In this document: positions 51,467 through 60,752 of the stretch, in pieces
Layout of the letters: every line of letters starts with the position of its first letter
Numbering within the stretch: the stretch's first letter is position 1
Origin: Gracilaria gracilis
Lineage: Eukaryota; Rhodophyta; Florideophyceae; Gracilariales; Gracilariaceae
NCBI GenBank assembly: GCA_030374805.1
Contig: JARGSG010000001.1
Span: 806,001-870,000 of the forward strand
Length of the DNA: 64,000 nt
Direction: 5' to 3'
Position numbers and translations under genes: made by a program
Notes under the pieces: generated by a model
The model's input: the letters and a program-made list of their open reading frames with translations, nothing else
What the model was told of the DNA's origin: nothing
Database searches by the model: none

Positions 51467-52297
51467 TTTGATATGAAAAACGGTGTGGGTGATGACAAAC
51501 CCAGGGACGGGGGGACACAAACACAAAGCGAACGGGACACAACAGAACGTGCTCTCGAGAGTACCAGCCCAACACGCTGCGTAGCGATAGTAGGCAAGAG
51601 TCCGTAGTAAACACACAAAGTGCACAAAGTAGCAACGACGAAGCTGAGACGTGTAGCAAGTAGAAGCCACAGCACGACCAAAACTATAGGTCTAGTGCTG
51701 GCAGGAACAGACACGAAACGACAACAGAAAAGCAGAAGCTCCCTCTTGCAGGACCGAACGTAGGTCACTTGCGGGGAACGACACTTCTAAGGCTGGAGCA
51801 CAAGACAGACCCAAACAAGGGGTATTGCAATTCAGACCCTCGTCGGGAGAAAGCGGGAGACCAACCGCCAAGGGGGGAAGAAAAGGCTGAAGAGGGGGGA
51901 GAGAAACGACAAAAGGGAGCAAGACAGAGTTTGCTGTGAAGGATGGTGGGGGGTCGTCGAGAAAGGGGAACTGGTCTGGCCTGAGTTGGTCAGGGGGCGA
52001 CCAACTCGGCCCTTTTATACGCAATTGAACCTTCAAAACTAGACTCTAAACGCATTTCTACTTTCGATAACCAATGAGCTGGTCACTACTGCAACATATT
52101 CCCCGTCTCTGCCACTCACCGCGGAGGCAGTGGCGCTTAAGTAGACAGGGGGAGCCGGCGAGGACCATGCGGTTCACTCCCGTGCACCATGCGTAGAAAA
52201 CTAAAATATCCATAAAATATCCAAGTAGAGAAACTTGTAGAATTACACTTGTGTCCAACACGTGCACCGCACACGCTGCACGGAAACACGTGCCACA
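51455..52297 (-). repeat. 5' LTR
   Basis: 843 bp, apparently identical to the 3' LTR. It contains the promoter TATA box and, 12 bp before its inner edge, the polyprotein ATG. Confidence 0.95.
52011..52020 (-). promoter_or_regulatory. LTR TATA box
   Basis: On the minus strand the sequence reads GTATAAAAGG, a strong TATA match about 280 bp inside the 5' LTR. Transcription would start near 51985-51990, defining the U3/R border. The other LTR has the same box at 46851-46860. Confidence 0.65.
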
Positions 52298-52302
52298 CAT
52301 AC
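52298..52302. repeat. target-site duplication, right copy (CATAC)
   Basis: Identical to 46290-46294. Confidence 0.85.
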
Positions 52303-53738
52303 CAAGGGGAGCGTTAACTCTAGATACGAAGGTAGAATGAAGCGCCTCATAGAGTTTATTAAGTTTTGAAGCGTTGTTTAGAATCCTCGAAAGTATTTTT
52401 GCATTGCCTTCCAAACTGCCATAGATTCTATAATCCATGATACAGTATATATGCGCACATTTTGATTTGATGTCCGATGTGCGCTGCTGGAAGTTGATTA
52501 ACTCTATCTACTGCTGATGGACGGGACAGGAATCGAAAGTCTTGTCAAGGCTCAATAGACTCGAGTCTTTATAAGCTTGCTTACTCGTGGAACAAGTCTG
52601 CATCTCCTGATCACGCATCACGGACGCTCATCATAATGAATCCCGGTTCCGAACATGCGCACATGGCGTAGTGTGAACGACGGTACCGGCAATGCAGAGG
52701 GTGGCCAGATCGCTGCAAAGATGCCATCGTGATGGGCAGCGATTGCTAAAGAGTTCTATGTTTCAGGCACACTTGTCGGGGTCCTGCAGCAGAAGAATAT
52801 AAAACCATCGTGGTCTTCTAAACAAACCGTGCAGCGTGCGGCCGATGACTCAAAGAAGGCAAAGGGTGTAGCAGAAACATTCGTCACCACTGTGGCACCT
52901 CCTAGAGTGAACAATCTTGGCCTCAACAGGCGGATACAACACATTGACCAGTTCTTTGGCACACAATCATCGTTTCATCATGAAGGGGCGCGATAGTTTG
53001 ACCCTGGCATATGCAAATGTGGTGAATGCTTTGGGCGTTGTCAAGTTACGCTCGTTTGGAATTATGTGTGAAGGTACCGTAATTATCCCTACCTTGTATC
53101 CTGGCTAATCCTGAAACCAAGAACATTCACGGCGACACACACTGTTGGTAAAACAACACGAAAAGAACGGGGGATGTGAAGCGCAGGGTGTTGATAGCTG
53201 AGAGTGACAGCGACCGTGGAAAAGCGGACATCAACCCGCAGCTTTTCTTAATTCGAAAGAACCTACGGTCAACACCGCAATGGGAGCGGCAATGCGTCGT
53301 GTGGAAAAGAAAAAAAAAACACAAGGCCCTTTGAAAGCCAATTCCTGTCTTTGGAAGGAGACAGGGACTCATTGTCTGTCGCCTTTGTGCGTGATTCTTT
53401 GTACCGGGCGCAATCTTTCTAGGAAGACCACTGTTCCTTTTGCGGGGGTCAAAGCGAACTCTCTCTAAGAAGTACGGCTCTCGCGTTTGGGGATCCTTCG
53501 GATAGGAACAGGTTCCATTTTGGTACGTATTCGTTCGAGTTGTGGTAGAAAGCCATCTATTCAGGCGTTGCATCACCAAAAGTACAACCGAAACGGCCGA
53601 TGACAACAAACCGGGAGTGAGAGTTGATGCGTTGATGTTTGTGCCATAGAAAGGGATTTCGAACTAACAACAAGCTACGGGCGTGGAGCAGAAATTGCGA
53701 CAAATCCGCACCATTTGCATTGATAGCAGCAAAAAGTT
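52303..53738. other. intergenic, no gene seen
   Basis: About 1.4 kb. A minus-strand ATG frame beginning at 52438 runs into the retrotransposon and, by the 5-bp duplication, would continue past 46294 in the empty site. Otherwise only short frames occur. Confidence 0.4.
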
Positions 53739-55361
53739 ATGAAGAGGAGAACCAAGCCCTGTCGCAGGTTACACACTACTAGATGGGATCTTCGCAGCAC
53801 GGTAATAATGACTTTCATTTTGATACTATCAGCACGAATAGTCCCCGTTTTGGGTTCACCACAGCCTTTGGGACGACATCAGAGGATTCGCGCCTCTCTG
53901 AACCGTTCCGTTGGTGGGTTTTGGCCCATTTCGCGCTTGGAAAAACAGGCAGCCGGACTACATAGGAAGAAAGACACGGATGATATTTCAGCGCCAGTGA
54001 TCATCATGCCGATGATTGCTGTGCCGCCAAGAGATCAAATTCCAGGCTCTACAAAAGGATTGCCGTACAAGGTACGCATTGTACACTCACATAGGCGGAA
54101 ACGTTACGGCAGCCTTAGCGGGCGACTACGTCAATCGACTCATGCGCTCCGGAGACAGATCTTCGGGACAGGCGGAGTAGACGACGAACAGGCGGACAGC
54201 ACTGTTGGTACCAATGATACTGTGACGGTGGACTTGCATGGAGGAATCGTTGGGGTAGGGGAATACTTTTCAATCATAGAAATTGGCGGCACGGAAATGA
54301 GAGTTCAGGTGGATACGGGGTCGAGCACATTAGCAGTACCGATGAAAGGCTGTCGTTCATGTTCTCGAAAGTCGGATCGAAGATACGCTCTGGCCAGCAG
54401 CGAAAGCGGAAAAGCTATCAGCTGCGATTCGGAACGGTGTGCAGCGGGGCGATGCTCCAGCTCATGTCCCATCTGTTCGAGTCGCGGAGCTTGTTGCTCA
54501 ACAGAGCGACCGGATGAGTGCGGGTTTTCTCTGCGATACGCAGACGGGTCCACTCTGTCGGGGTCGTTAATCCAAGACGAGATGGTGTGGGGCACGTTAC
54601 GATGCAACGTGACGTTCGGAGGCATTCTGCGCAATTCGGCAAACTTTGAGCGCTCCGAAGTGGACGGCATTCTAGGCATGGCGTACAAGTCGTTGGCGTG
54701 TAACCCGTCTTGCTTCGATCCTCCGTTTGATTCACTGGTGAAGAGTGGTCAGGTTGACGACGTGTTCTCCATCTGCATGACGAGCACAGGTGGAAAGCTG
54801 ATGCTAGGCGGGCTGGATCACAAGGTGACCAAGTCGGAAGTGGAGTACGTGGACATGACTCACCTCGGGACGCAACGCTACTACAGAGTGTCACTGGGCG
54901 GACAGCTGTGGATTGGGGAGGAGAAGGTGTCGATGCCCAACTTTCGCACGGCGATTGTAGACACGGGCACAACGCTAATCGTGACGTCGACAAAGACGTT
55001 CACGGCGCTGAAACGCGAATTTCAAAGGCGTTTTTGCGACGTGCCCGAGCTGTGCGAGGATGAGTCGTGGTTTCAGAGCGGGATGTGCGTGAGCTTGTCC
55101 GACGAGGACATGAAGCTGCTACCGACTCTGACGATAGAGGTGGGCGGGGTGGTACGACTGTCTCTGCGACCGCAGGACTACATGCTGAGATACAAGCGCA
55201 GCGGAAAGACTTACCGGTGCGTGGGCATCATGGGAATGGACGGACTGGGTGGGATGGTGGTACTGGGCAACACTGTGATGCAGAGGTACGTGACAGTGTA
55301 CGACCGAAGACGCGGGCGAATCGGGTTTGCCGAGGCGGCGGACAAGTGTGGTGATGCATAG
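53739..55361 (+). CDS. pepsin-like (A1) aspartic protease, membrane-anchored or secreted
   Basis: The 540-residue protein has a basic N-terminus and a hydrophobic stretch (about 20-36, VIMTFILILSARIVPVLG), acting as a signal peptide or type II anchor. A basic pro-region with dibasic sites follows. Two catalytic motifs are intact: VDTGSSTLAVP (Asp192) and VDTGTTLIVTS (Asp408), with a flap tyrosine in LRYADGSTLSG. Between the first motif and the flap is a Cys-rich insert (CRSCSRKSD..., SCDSERCAAGRCSSSCPICSSRGACC) like those of algal, oomycete and plant nepenthesin-type enzymes. GLGGMVVLGNTVMQRYVTVYD is the standard C-terminal end. It is probably an endomembrane or extracellular protease. The start is the ATG at 53739. 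Confidence 0.9.
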   Translation: MKRRTKPCRRLHTTRWDLRSTVIMTFILILSARIVPVLGSPQPLGRHQRIRASLNRSVGGFWPISRLEKQAAGLHRKKDTDDISAPVIIMPMIAVPPRDQIPGSTKGLPYKVRIVHSHRRKRYGSLSGRLRQSTHALRRQIFGTGGVDDEQADSTVGTNDTVTVDLHGGIVGVGEYFSIIEIGGTEMRVQVDTGSSTLAVPMKGCRSCSRKSDRRYALASSESGKAISCDSERCAAGRCSSSCPICSSRGACCSTERPDECGFSLRYADGSTLSGSLIQDEMVWGTLRCNVTFGGILRNSANFERSEVDGILGMAYKSLACNPSCFDPPFDSLVKSGQVDDVFSICMTSTGGKLMLGGLDHKVTKSEVEYVDMTHLGTQRYYRVSLGGQLWIGEEKVSMPNFRTAIVDTGTTLIVTSTKTFTALKREFQRRFCDVPELCEDESWFQSGMCVSLSDEDMKLLPTLTIEVGGVVRLSLRPQDYMLRYKRSGKTYRCVGIMGMDGLGGMVVLGNTVMQRYVTVYDRRRGRIGFAEAADKCGDA

Positions 55362-55482
55362 CACATATAGTGGTAATAAAAGGAAGCGAGCGCTGTTTTA
55401 CGAGCGAGGGGCGCGCAGCGAGCGAGACTTTGTAGTACAAAGCTTGTATACATACATACATACAAGCAGAGGGCGAGGGCGT

Positions 55483-55917
55483 TCAGCAAGCAAGCTCGCA
55501 GTGCTCGTAGATTACAGGCAGGTTGGGCACAAAGCGCAGGCGGCGACGGCGACGCGGCGTGGAATGGAAGGTCTGCACGTTGAAGCGCGAGATAGCGGAC
55601 GTGTGCGGAGGCGGCAAGCGCAGCGGCAGTGGCAGCGGCAGCGGCAGCGGCGGCGAAAGCGACTGCGCGGCAGCGGGCTGCGTTGCGTCGCCGCGGCGCG
55701 ACGGCAGCTGCGGCGGCGGCGAGGAAGAAGAAGCAGTTGCGGCGGCAGCGGCAGCTGCGTGCTGCACGGCGACCTCCCGCAGCGCGTGGCCGTTGCCGAC
55801 GGTGCGGATGGTGAGGCGGCGCGACATAATGACGACGACGACGAGGCTGCAGCGCGGCGGTTGAAGGGGGGGCTGGGCTGAAGGAGCGGCGGGCACGTCG
55901 GACGCCACGGCGCCCAT
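55483..55917 (-). CDS. hypothetical Ala/Pro/Ser-rich basic protein, weak
   Basis: A 144-codon ATG frame in GC-rich DNA. It has Pro/Leu repeats in the centre (encoded by a ggcagc-type repeat) and a tail TFHSTPRRRRRLRFVPNLPVIYEHCELAC. Placement supports it slightly: its stop lies 120 bp from the protease stop, tail to tail, and its ATG faces the ORF at 56210 across a short repeat-bearing gap. GC-rich DNA opens many frames, including one on the opposite strand here, so it may be spurious. Confidence 0.3.
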   Translation of the reverse strand: MGAVASDVPAAPSAQPPLQPPRCSLVVVVIMSRRLTIRTVGNGHALREVAVQHAAAAAAATASSSSPPPQLPSRRGDATQPAAAQSLSPPLPLPLPLPLRLPPPHTSAISRFNVQTFHSTPRRRRRLRFVPNLPVIYEHCELAC

Positions 55918-56072
55918 CGGGCAGAGCCGCAGGCCCGCTTAAAGCGGCGCAGCGGCGCGCGCGATATGATATCTGCCAACGGTATCTACCGTAGGCAAAG
56001 CTACGCCGCGCCGCTCGCGCGCCGAATTGAGCGCCAGCGGCTGTCAGCGCTCACGCGACAAATATCTGCGCG

Positions 56073-56172
56073 CGGCGCGCACCATTCGGGCGCGCGCACC
56101 ATTCGGGCGCGCGCACCATTCGGGCGCGCGCACCATTCGGGCGCGCGCACCATTCAGGGCGCGCACCATTGG
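56073..56172. repeat. 17-bp tandem repeat, about five units
   Basis: The unit gcgcgcaccattcgggc is repeated four times exactly and then in degenerate form. It lies in the gap between divergent weak ORFs at 55917 and 56210, so it could be promoter sequence. Confidence 0.85.
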
Positions 56173-56209
56173 CGCGCGCGTGCCGCGACAAGCCCACACG
56201 CACGCCGCG

Positions 56210-56599
56210 ATGCTGGACGGCTTCTGGTCGCTAACGGAGGCGTTCGTACTATCGGCCGCGCGCGCGCCGCGCGCGGGCACGACGTCAGCGCCGACGCGCG
56301 ACGCGCCCACGATGGTGACGCGCGCGCGCTGGCTGCCGCCCGAGCCGCGGCGCGCGCACACGCTGTGGCCGGCCGTGTTGCTAGCGGCCGCGCTGCTGGC
56401 GGCCGCGCTGTGGCGCGCGCTGGGCGGCGCGCGTGCGTGGCGGCGCCGCCTCCGCCACCAGCGGCGCGCGTGCGCGCCGGCGCGCGAGCGGCGCCACGCG
56501 CGCGCGCTGCGCCGCGTGCTGGCGGCGCTCTCGTCTCGGCCGCCGTCGCGCGCCGCGCTGCTGGCGTTGCCGCTATGCGCGCGCGCGCGCTCGGTGTGA
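56210..56599 (+). CDS. hypothetical Arg/Ala-rich protein with one membrane segment, weak
   Basis: A 129-codon ATG frame (starting MLDGFWSLTEAFVL) contains one hydrophobic segment, LWPAVLLAAALLAAALWRAL, then a strongly basic Arg/Ala tail. Its stop is 17 bp from the stop of the convergent sugar transporter, in keeping with local compact packing. Extreme GC makes chance frames common. No domain is recognised. Confidence 0.3.
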   Translation: MLDGFWSLTEAFVLSAARAPRAGTTSAPTRDAPTMVTRARWLPPEPRRAHTLWPAVLLAAALLAAALWRALGGARAWRRRLRHQRRACAPARERRHARALRRVLAALSSRPPSRAALLALPLCARARSV

Positions 56600-56616
56600 G
56601 CGCGCGCGGCGCCGGG

Positions 56617-57636
56617 TCACAGCGGCTGCGGCGCGCGCTGGCGCTGCACGAGCTGTTGCAGCTGGCGGAGGCGTTGCTCCCACTCGCCCACCGCAAAGTA
56701 CAGATACGTGCCGAGCACCACGATGGCGCCGCCGAGGAAGAGCATCACGTCGTGGCGGCCGGCAAACAGCGCGGCGGAGATGATGAGCAGCAGCACGGTG
56801 GTGGTGCTGGTGGCGATGTTCTTCACCACTGCGTCGGCGTACTTGTACACCACGTTGATGGCCACGCCCATGAAGGCGTTGGAGCACACCACGGCCACGG
56901 CCATGGCGTTGTAGCCTTCGAAAAACGCCGGCGTGGAGCTGTGCGCCATGCGACTGTTTGTAAACACGCCCACGTTGAGCAATGCGCCAAACAGGTACAA
57001 GTACACGTTCTTCACGCCCAGCGACGCGTTCTCGAAGCGCTTGATCACATGCTCGTTCCACACATTTGCCAGCGACGAATTGAGCAGGCTCAGCAGCAGC
57101 ACGCCGTACACGTGAGCGGGTAGATGTGCGCGTCCTTGACACGCATCCAACTGCGCCACAACCAGCGCAAACATCTGCACAAACATCACCGCCCATCGAC
57201 AGACGCTCAGCGTGAGCCCGCGCACAAAGTACAGCATGAGCGCGCTCACCACGGTGGCGCCGCTCTTGATGAGCGTGATGGAGCCAGGGTCAGCGCGCGC
57301 AAACAGCCAGAACATCAGCGCGTTGTTGAAGCAGTAAAGCACGCCCAGCCCCAACATATGGCAGCCCAGTCTGTAGCTGCTCTGCTTGCGTATGCATGCG
57401 CGCACGCCGCGCACGCTGCGCTCGTCGTGCCAAATGTACGCCACGCTGAGCGCCAGCTTGATGAGCTCGCTCAGAGCCAGCGAACTCTGCGGCGAGAACG
57501 TGTACTTGCCGCCCGTGTGCGCGAGCTTGAGCACCACTGACGCAAACAGCTGCACGCATACCAGACTCAGACACGCCACCAGCTTCACGCGCACGCCGTA
57601 CTCCATGCGCGCCGCCGCCTTTAGCGACGATGATGA

Positions 57637-57676
<40 letters not shown>

Positions 57677-57801
57677 CGCGTCATGGCGGCAGCCAGCGAC
57701 GGCAGCTGCGGCGGCGGTAGCAGCGGCGCGTGCGCGGTGCGCAAGGAGGCGCGCGCGGCGCGGGTGTGCTCCGCCATCTGTTCTGCGGCGTGTGCGCGCA
57801 T
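56617..57801 (-). CDS. SLC35A-family nucleotide-sugar transporter
   Basis: About 394 residues from the first ATG (57801); ATGs at 57777 and 57684 are also possible, and the conserved part begins near MEYGVRVKLVACLSLVCVQ. About ten membrane helices follow, with family marks: LALSELIKLALS, the SLANVWNEHVIKRFENASLGVKNVYLYLFGALLN block, FFEGYNAMAVAVV, VVYKYADAVVKNIATS and FLGGAIVVLGTYLYF. These match the CMP-sialic acid/UDP-galactose/UDP-GlcNAc transporter family of Golgi and ER. The true sugar cannot be read from sequence. A run of 17 Ser encoded by a tcg repeat (57634-57678) precedes helix 1. The next gene also belongs to the secretory glycosylation pathway. Confidence 0.85.
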
Positions 57802-58312
57802 CGCTTCTGCACGGCGGGCGCGCCACTTGCGCAAGCGGCGCGCCGCAGCGCGCTGATAATCGGCGGCGCGCCGCTGCGCGCTGATAATCGGCGACGCGCC
57901 ATCCCGTGTGTTAGCCACAGCTACCGAACGGAGCCGTTGCAACGGGCGGCGGCTGCCGTTGGCCAAGCTGCCAGATCTCTCAGCAACTTGCGATGGCGAT
58001 GCGATGCGATGCGATGCGATGCGATGCGATGCGATGCGGTGCAATTACGTCAGCCGCGCGATAATTGTGACTCCGTGGCCACGTGGCGCGGCTCGCCGCC
58101 ACACGTGGCCACGCGCCGCGTGCCAGCTGTTGTATTAATACAGATGACAAATAGATTGACGTGAGCGTGGCGCGCCGCCTGCGTCAAAAACCAATGCGCA
58201 CATCGGTCGAATCGCCGCGCTTCGCTTAGATATTGTAGCTTGCGACAACGTCTGCCCGACATCTTTTCGCTTCGCTACCCAACGGTACACGCCGCCGCGC
58301 CGCGCCCGCAAC
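57802..58312. other. divergent GC-rich intergenic with microsatellite
   Basis: About 510 bp between the transporter and the mannosyltransferase. It contains an 18-bp direct duplication gcgcgctgataatcggcg (57848-57865 and 57876-57893) and a pentamer array at 57996-58040. It presumably holds both promoters. Confidence 0.5.
57996..58040. repeat. (GCGAT)8 microsatellite plus one variant unit
   Basis: Eight exact gcgat units are followed by gcggt. The array lies in the divergent promoter gap. Confidence 0.9.
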
Positions 58313-60313
58313 ATGAGCTCCAAGCTCGCTGAGAGCGACGCGCTCATCCCGTCTGCGCGCTCCAAGCACCCCACGCCCGCCCCGAAGAAGAAGCTCAAGC
58401 GCGTGCGCAAGCTGCGAGATCGCCCCACCACAGATGATCCCGCTACCACCGCCGTCGGCCTGGGCGCGCCCGTCTTCGCCACCTTCTTTTCGTCCCCCTT
58501 GTACCTTTTGTTCGTGCTGTTGCGCTTCGTGCTCATCTTCACCCCGGCCGTTCTGGAGGGCATTGAGTTTGATGAGGGCGTCGATTCGTTAGCCGTTTCG
58601 TTGCTGCCTCATATGAATTCGGCCGGCCTGGATCCCGCCGTGCTCACGCCTCCGCTGGCGATGACGCCCGCCGCCAATTATACCCGATCAATCGTGGGCG
58701 CCTTCATTTCGAGCGGTATTCCGTACATGGGCGCCAACATCGTTTGCAACCACTTGCTGCAGGGATGCCAGCCGCAGTGGATGGGCTTCATCGCCATCAT
58801 GTTGCCCAGGCTGTGGATGTTCGTGCTCAGTTTCGTCACCGACCTCTTCCTTCTGCGTATTTTCGCCGTCTATGAGGGCGAAAACGCCCTCAGTGCTTTG
58901 CTTACCTACTCTTCCTTGTGGACCACCCTGCTGGCAATGACGCGCAATACCAACTTTGCGCTCGAGACCATGTGTCTTACCATGATTGTCGCCGCCTGCT
59001 TTGGATGGCCTATCAACACCGCGCGCCCTCTGTTCTGGCTCTCAGCGTTTGCCTTATCGCTCGGTATCTTTTTAAGACCGGCGTTTGCTTTCTTCGCCAT
59101 TGCCCCTATTCTTTATCTCAGCAATCTGTGGGGGAAGAGCGGTCTTCGCCCTCTTCGTTACGTTCGCGCCGCTATGGAGGGCATCGCCATCTTTGCGTTT
59201 TGGTGCTCTATTTGGATTAGCGTCGACTCCGTCTACTTTGGAACCTTCAAGCTCAGGTTTGGTGATACTTTTATCACAAGCTTTGACATGTTTGTCGAAT
59301 ATGTCACAAGGGGTCTGCCGTTTTCTTACAAGGGAAAGCTCATTTATACCCCGATAAATGCGATGAAGCAGGTTTTGAATCGCGACTACATTTCCACAAT
59401 GGCCATGCAGACCTCTCCTGGTCAAATGTTCTTATCGCTGCCGGCTATTCTCGGTCCTTTCTTCATTGTGTTGATGAGAGAGTCGTATGATGGTATGAAG
59501 GTTGCCGTCAAAGAGCTCATGACCGAGCTCAAGCAAGTGGCAAACGCCAAGAAGACCAAGAAGAGGAAGGGAAGAAAGGCAGGCATGTCCAAAGAATTGG
59601 AGGATGAGCTTTATGTCTACTTCGATACTATCCAAACCACCTTCCTTTTGGGTTTGCTAATCGAGGTTATCCAGAATAATGAGCGTCTGGGAACCATCTC
59701 GTTGCTCTCTTTGATGCCCGTATGTGTTGTGTGCCTTGCGGGCACATTGTTTGGCCCGTCGTCATCAAAGCGATTCCGAACGTTTAACCTGGCGTTCACC
59801 GCAGCCATGGTTCTGTTCTACGGCTTTTTCAACCAGTCTGGCATACCACGTGTGCTGCTCAAGGTTGGGGCTGGCGGAATTGATAGCATTCCGCAAAACG
59901 CAGATCTCGTCATGTTCAAGGGTGTAGTTGGCCATCGATCCCTGCTTGGCCCTAACATGAAGAATGTCAGTATTCATGATGCGGGCGATTCACGATTGAA
60001 GCTCATGACCACACTGCGCGACCTCAAGGCTCAAGACGGATATCGGGAAGACCTCTTGCTTGTATGCGCACCAGGAACCGTTGAAATGAAGGACGAAGAA
60101 TTTGTGTTTGTCGATACTCTTGCGTACGGACATATGGCGGTTCAACAACTACCGAATAATATTGATGATGCATTCAAAAAATCTTCATTGCTTATGTACA
60201 AGTTTATTGGTGATGAAGACGAAGCCATTATTCGCGATGACGAAGAAGCGGCTGAGCAAGAGGAGCGAGAACGGGAGGAGAGGAATGGAGGAGGTTCAAA
60301 GGAAGAGTTGTAG
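58313..60313 (+). CDS. GT22-family GPI mannosyltransferase-like protein (PIG-Z/PIG-B type)
   Basis: The 666-residue multi-spanning protein has the lumenal loop EGIEFDEGVDSLAVSLL, in the place of the HPDE/EPDE acidic motif that GT22 ER mannosyltransferases use near the first membrane helix. The segment TRNTNFALETMCLTMI matches the family's R-(T/N)-x-N-x-x-E pattern. About ten hydrophobic helices follow, then a cytosolic Lys-rich loop (KKTKKRKGRKAG) and an acidic C-terminal tail (DDEEAAEQEEREREERNGG). It should add mannose from dolichol-phosphate-mannose to a GPI anchor precursor in the ER. Choosing between PIG-B and PIG-Z/SMP3 needs alignment. ATG at 58313. Confidence 0.7.
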   Translation: MSSKLAESDALIPSARSKHPTPAPKKKLKRVRKLRDRPTTDDPATTAVGLGAPVFATFFSSPLYLLFVLLRFVLIFTPAVLEGIEFDEGVDSLAVSLLPHMNSAGLDPAVLTPPLAMTPAANYTRSIVGAFISSGIPYMGANIVCNHLLQGCQPQWMGFIAIMLPRLWMFVLSFVTDLFLLRIFAVYEGENALSALLTYSSLWTTLLAMTRNTNFALETMCLTMIVAACFGWPINTARPLFWLSAFALSLGIFLRPAFAFFAIAPILYLSNLWGKSGLRPLRYVRAAMEGIAIFAFWCSIWISVDSVYFGTFKLRFGDTFITSFDMFVEYVTRGLPFSYKGKLIYTPINAMKQVLNRDYISTMAMQTSPGQMFLSLPAILGPFFIVLMRESYDGMKVAVKELMTELKQVANAKKTKKRKGRKAGMSKELEDELYVYFDTIQTTFLLGLLIEVIQNNERLGTISLLSLMPVCVVCLAGTLFGPSSSKRFRTFNLAFTAAMVLFYGFFNQSGIPRVLLKVGAGGIDSIPQNADLVMFKGVVGHRSLLGPNMKNVSIHDAGDSRLKLMTTLRDLKAQDGYREDLLLVCAPGTVEMKDEEFVFVDTLAYGHMAVQQLPNNIDDAFKKSSLLMYKFIGDEDEAIIRDDEEAAEQEEREREERNGGGSKEEL

Positions 60314-60752
60314 GCAAACCATAATTCTAACAATACTTTACCTCAAGTCGAGACATCAGCGAATTCGCGCATCTGACATCGAGCAGAAAACTATTGTGGG
60401 TTAGACATTATTTCTCATGAATGCGTCGAAAAGAACTCAGTAATCCAACACACGGTCTCCTGGGAGGCAGAATAGGGTCGTCAAGCTCTCAAAATTGCTT
60501 CCAACGTCCTCGCCGAATCCTCTTTGCTTACCGTTCATTCGGCAGTAGTGAGTACTTCTCCTCTGCGTCAAGGAAACTATGAAAAAACCCAAGTAAACGT
60601 CAACTGCTTACGTTCATACAAAAGAAATCAAGGGTTAGTACATATATTAATTTCTTTCAGTGCATCCTGCATGTACGTGTAGATACGGGACGATAACTGT
60701 GTCTCGTCATACATAGGCGGAAAGCTAATGACCATGCTCAAGTATTTACACA
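60314..60752. other. convergent 3' intergenic
   Basis: About 440 bp between the stops of the mannosyltransferase and citrate synthase. No gene is supported. Confidence 0.5.

Larger units (their letters stand above)
46295..52297 (-). mobile_element. young Ty3/gypsy-like LTR retrotransposon without integrase
   Basis: A 6003-bp element in minus orientation is bounded by 843-bp LTRs (46295-47137 and 51455-52297) that look identical by eye, start TG and end CA. It is flanked by a 5-bp duplication CATAC (46290-46294 and 52298-52302). One open frame encodes Gag-protease-reverse transcriptase-RNase H, an order compatible with Ty3/gypsy. Only 66 bp separate its stop from the 3' LTR, so integrase is missing. 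Identical LTRs and an intact duplication mean a very recent insertion, presumably with integrase supplied in trans. Confidence 0.93.

Noticed and set aside
55966..57123. 385-codon plus-strand frame
   Set aside because: It is antisense to the SLC35A transporter and made of Arg/Ala/His low-complexity sequence, so it is a composition shadow.
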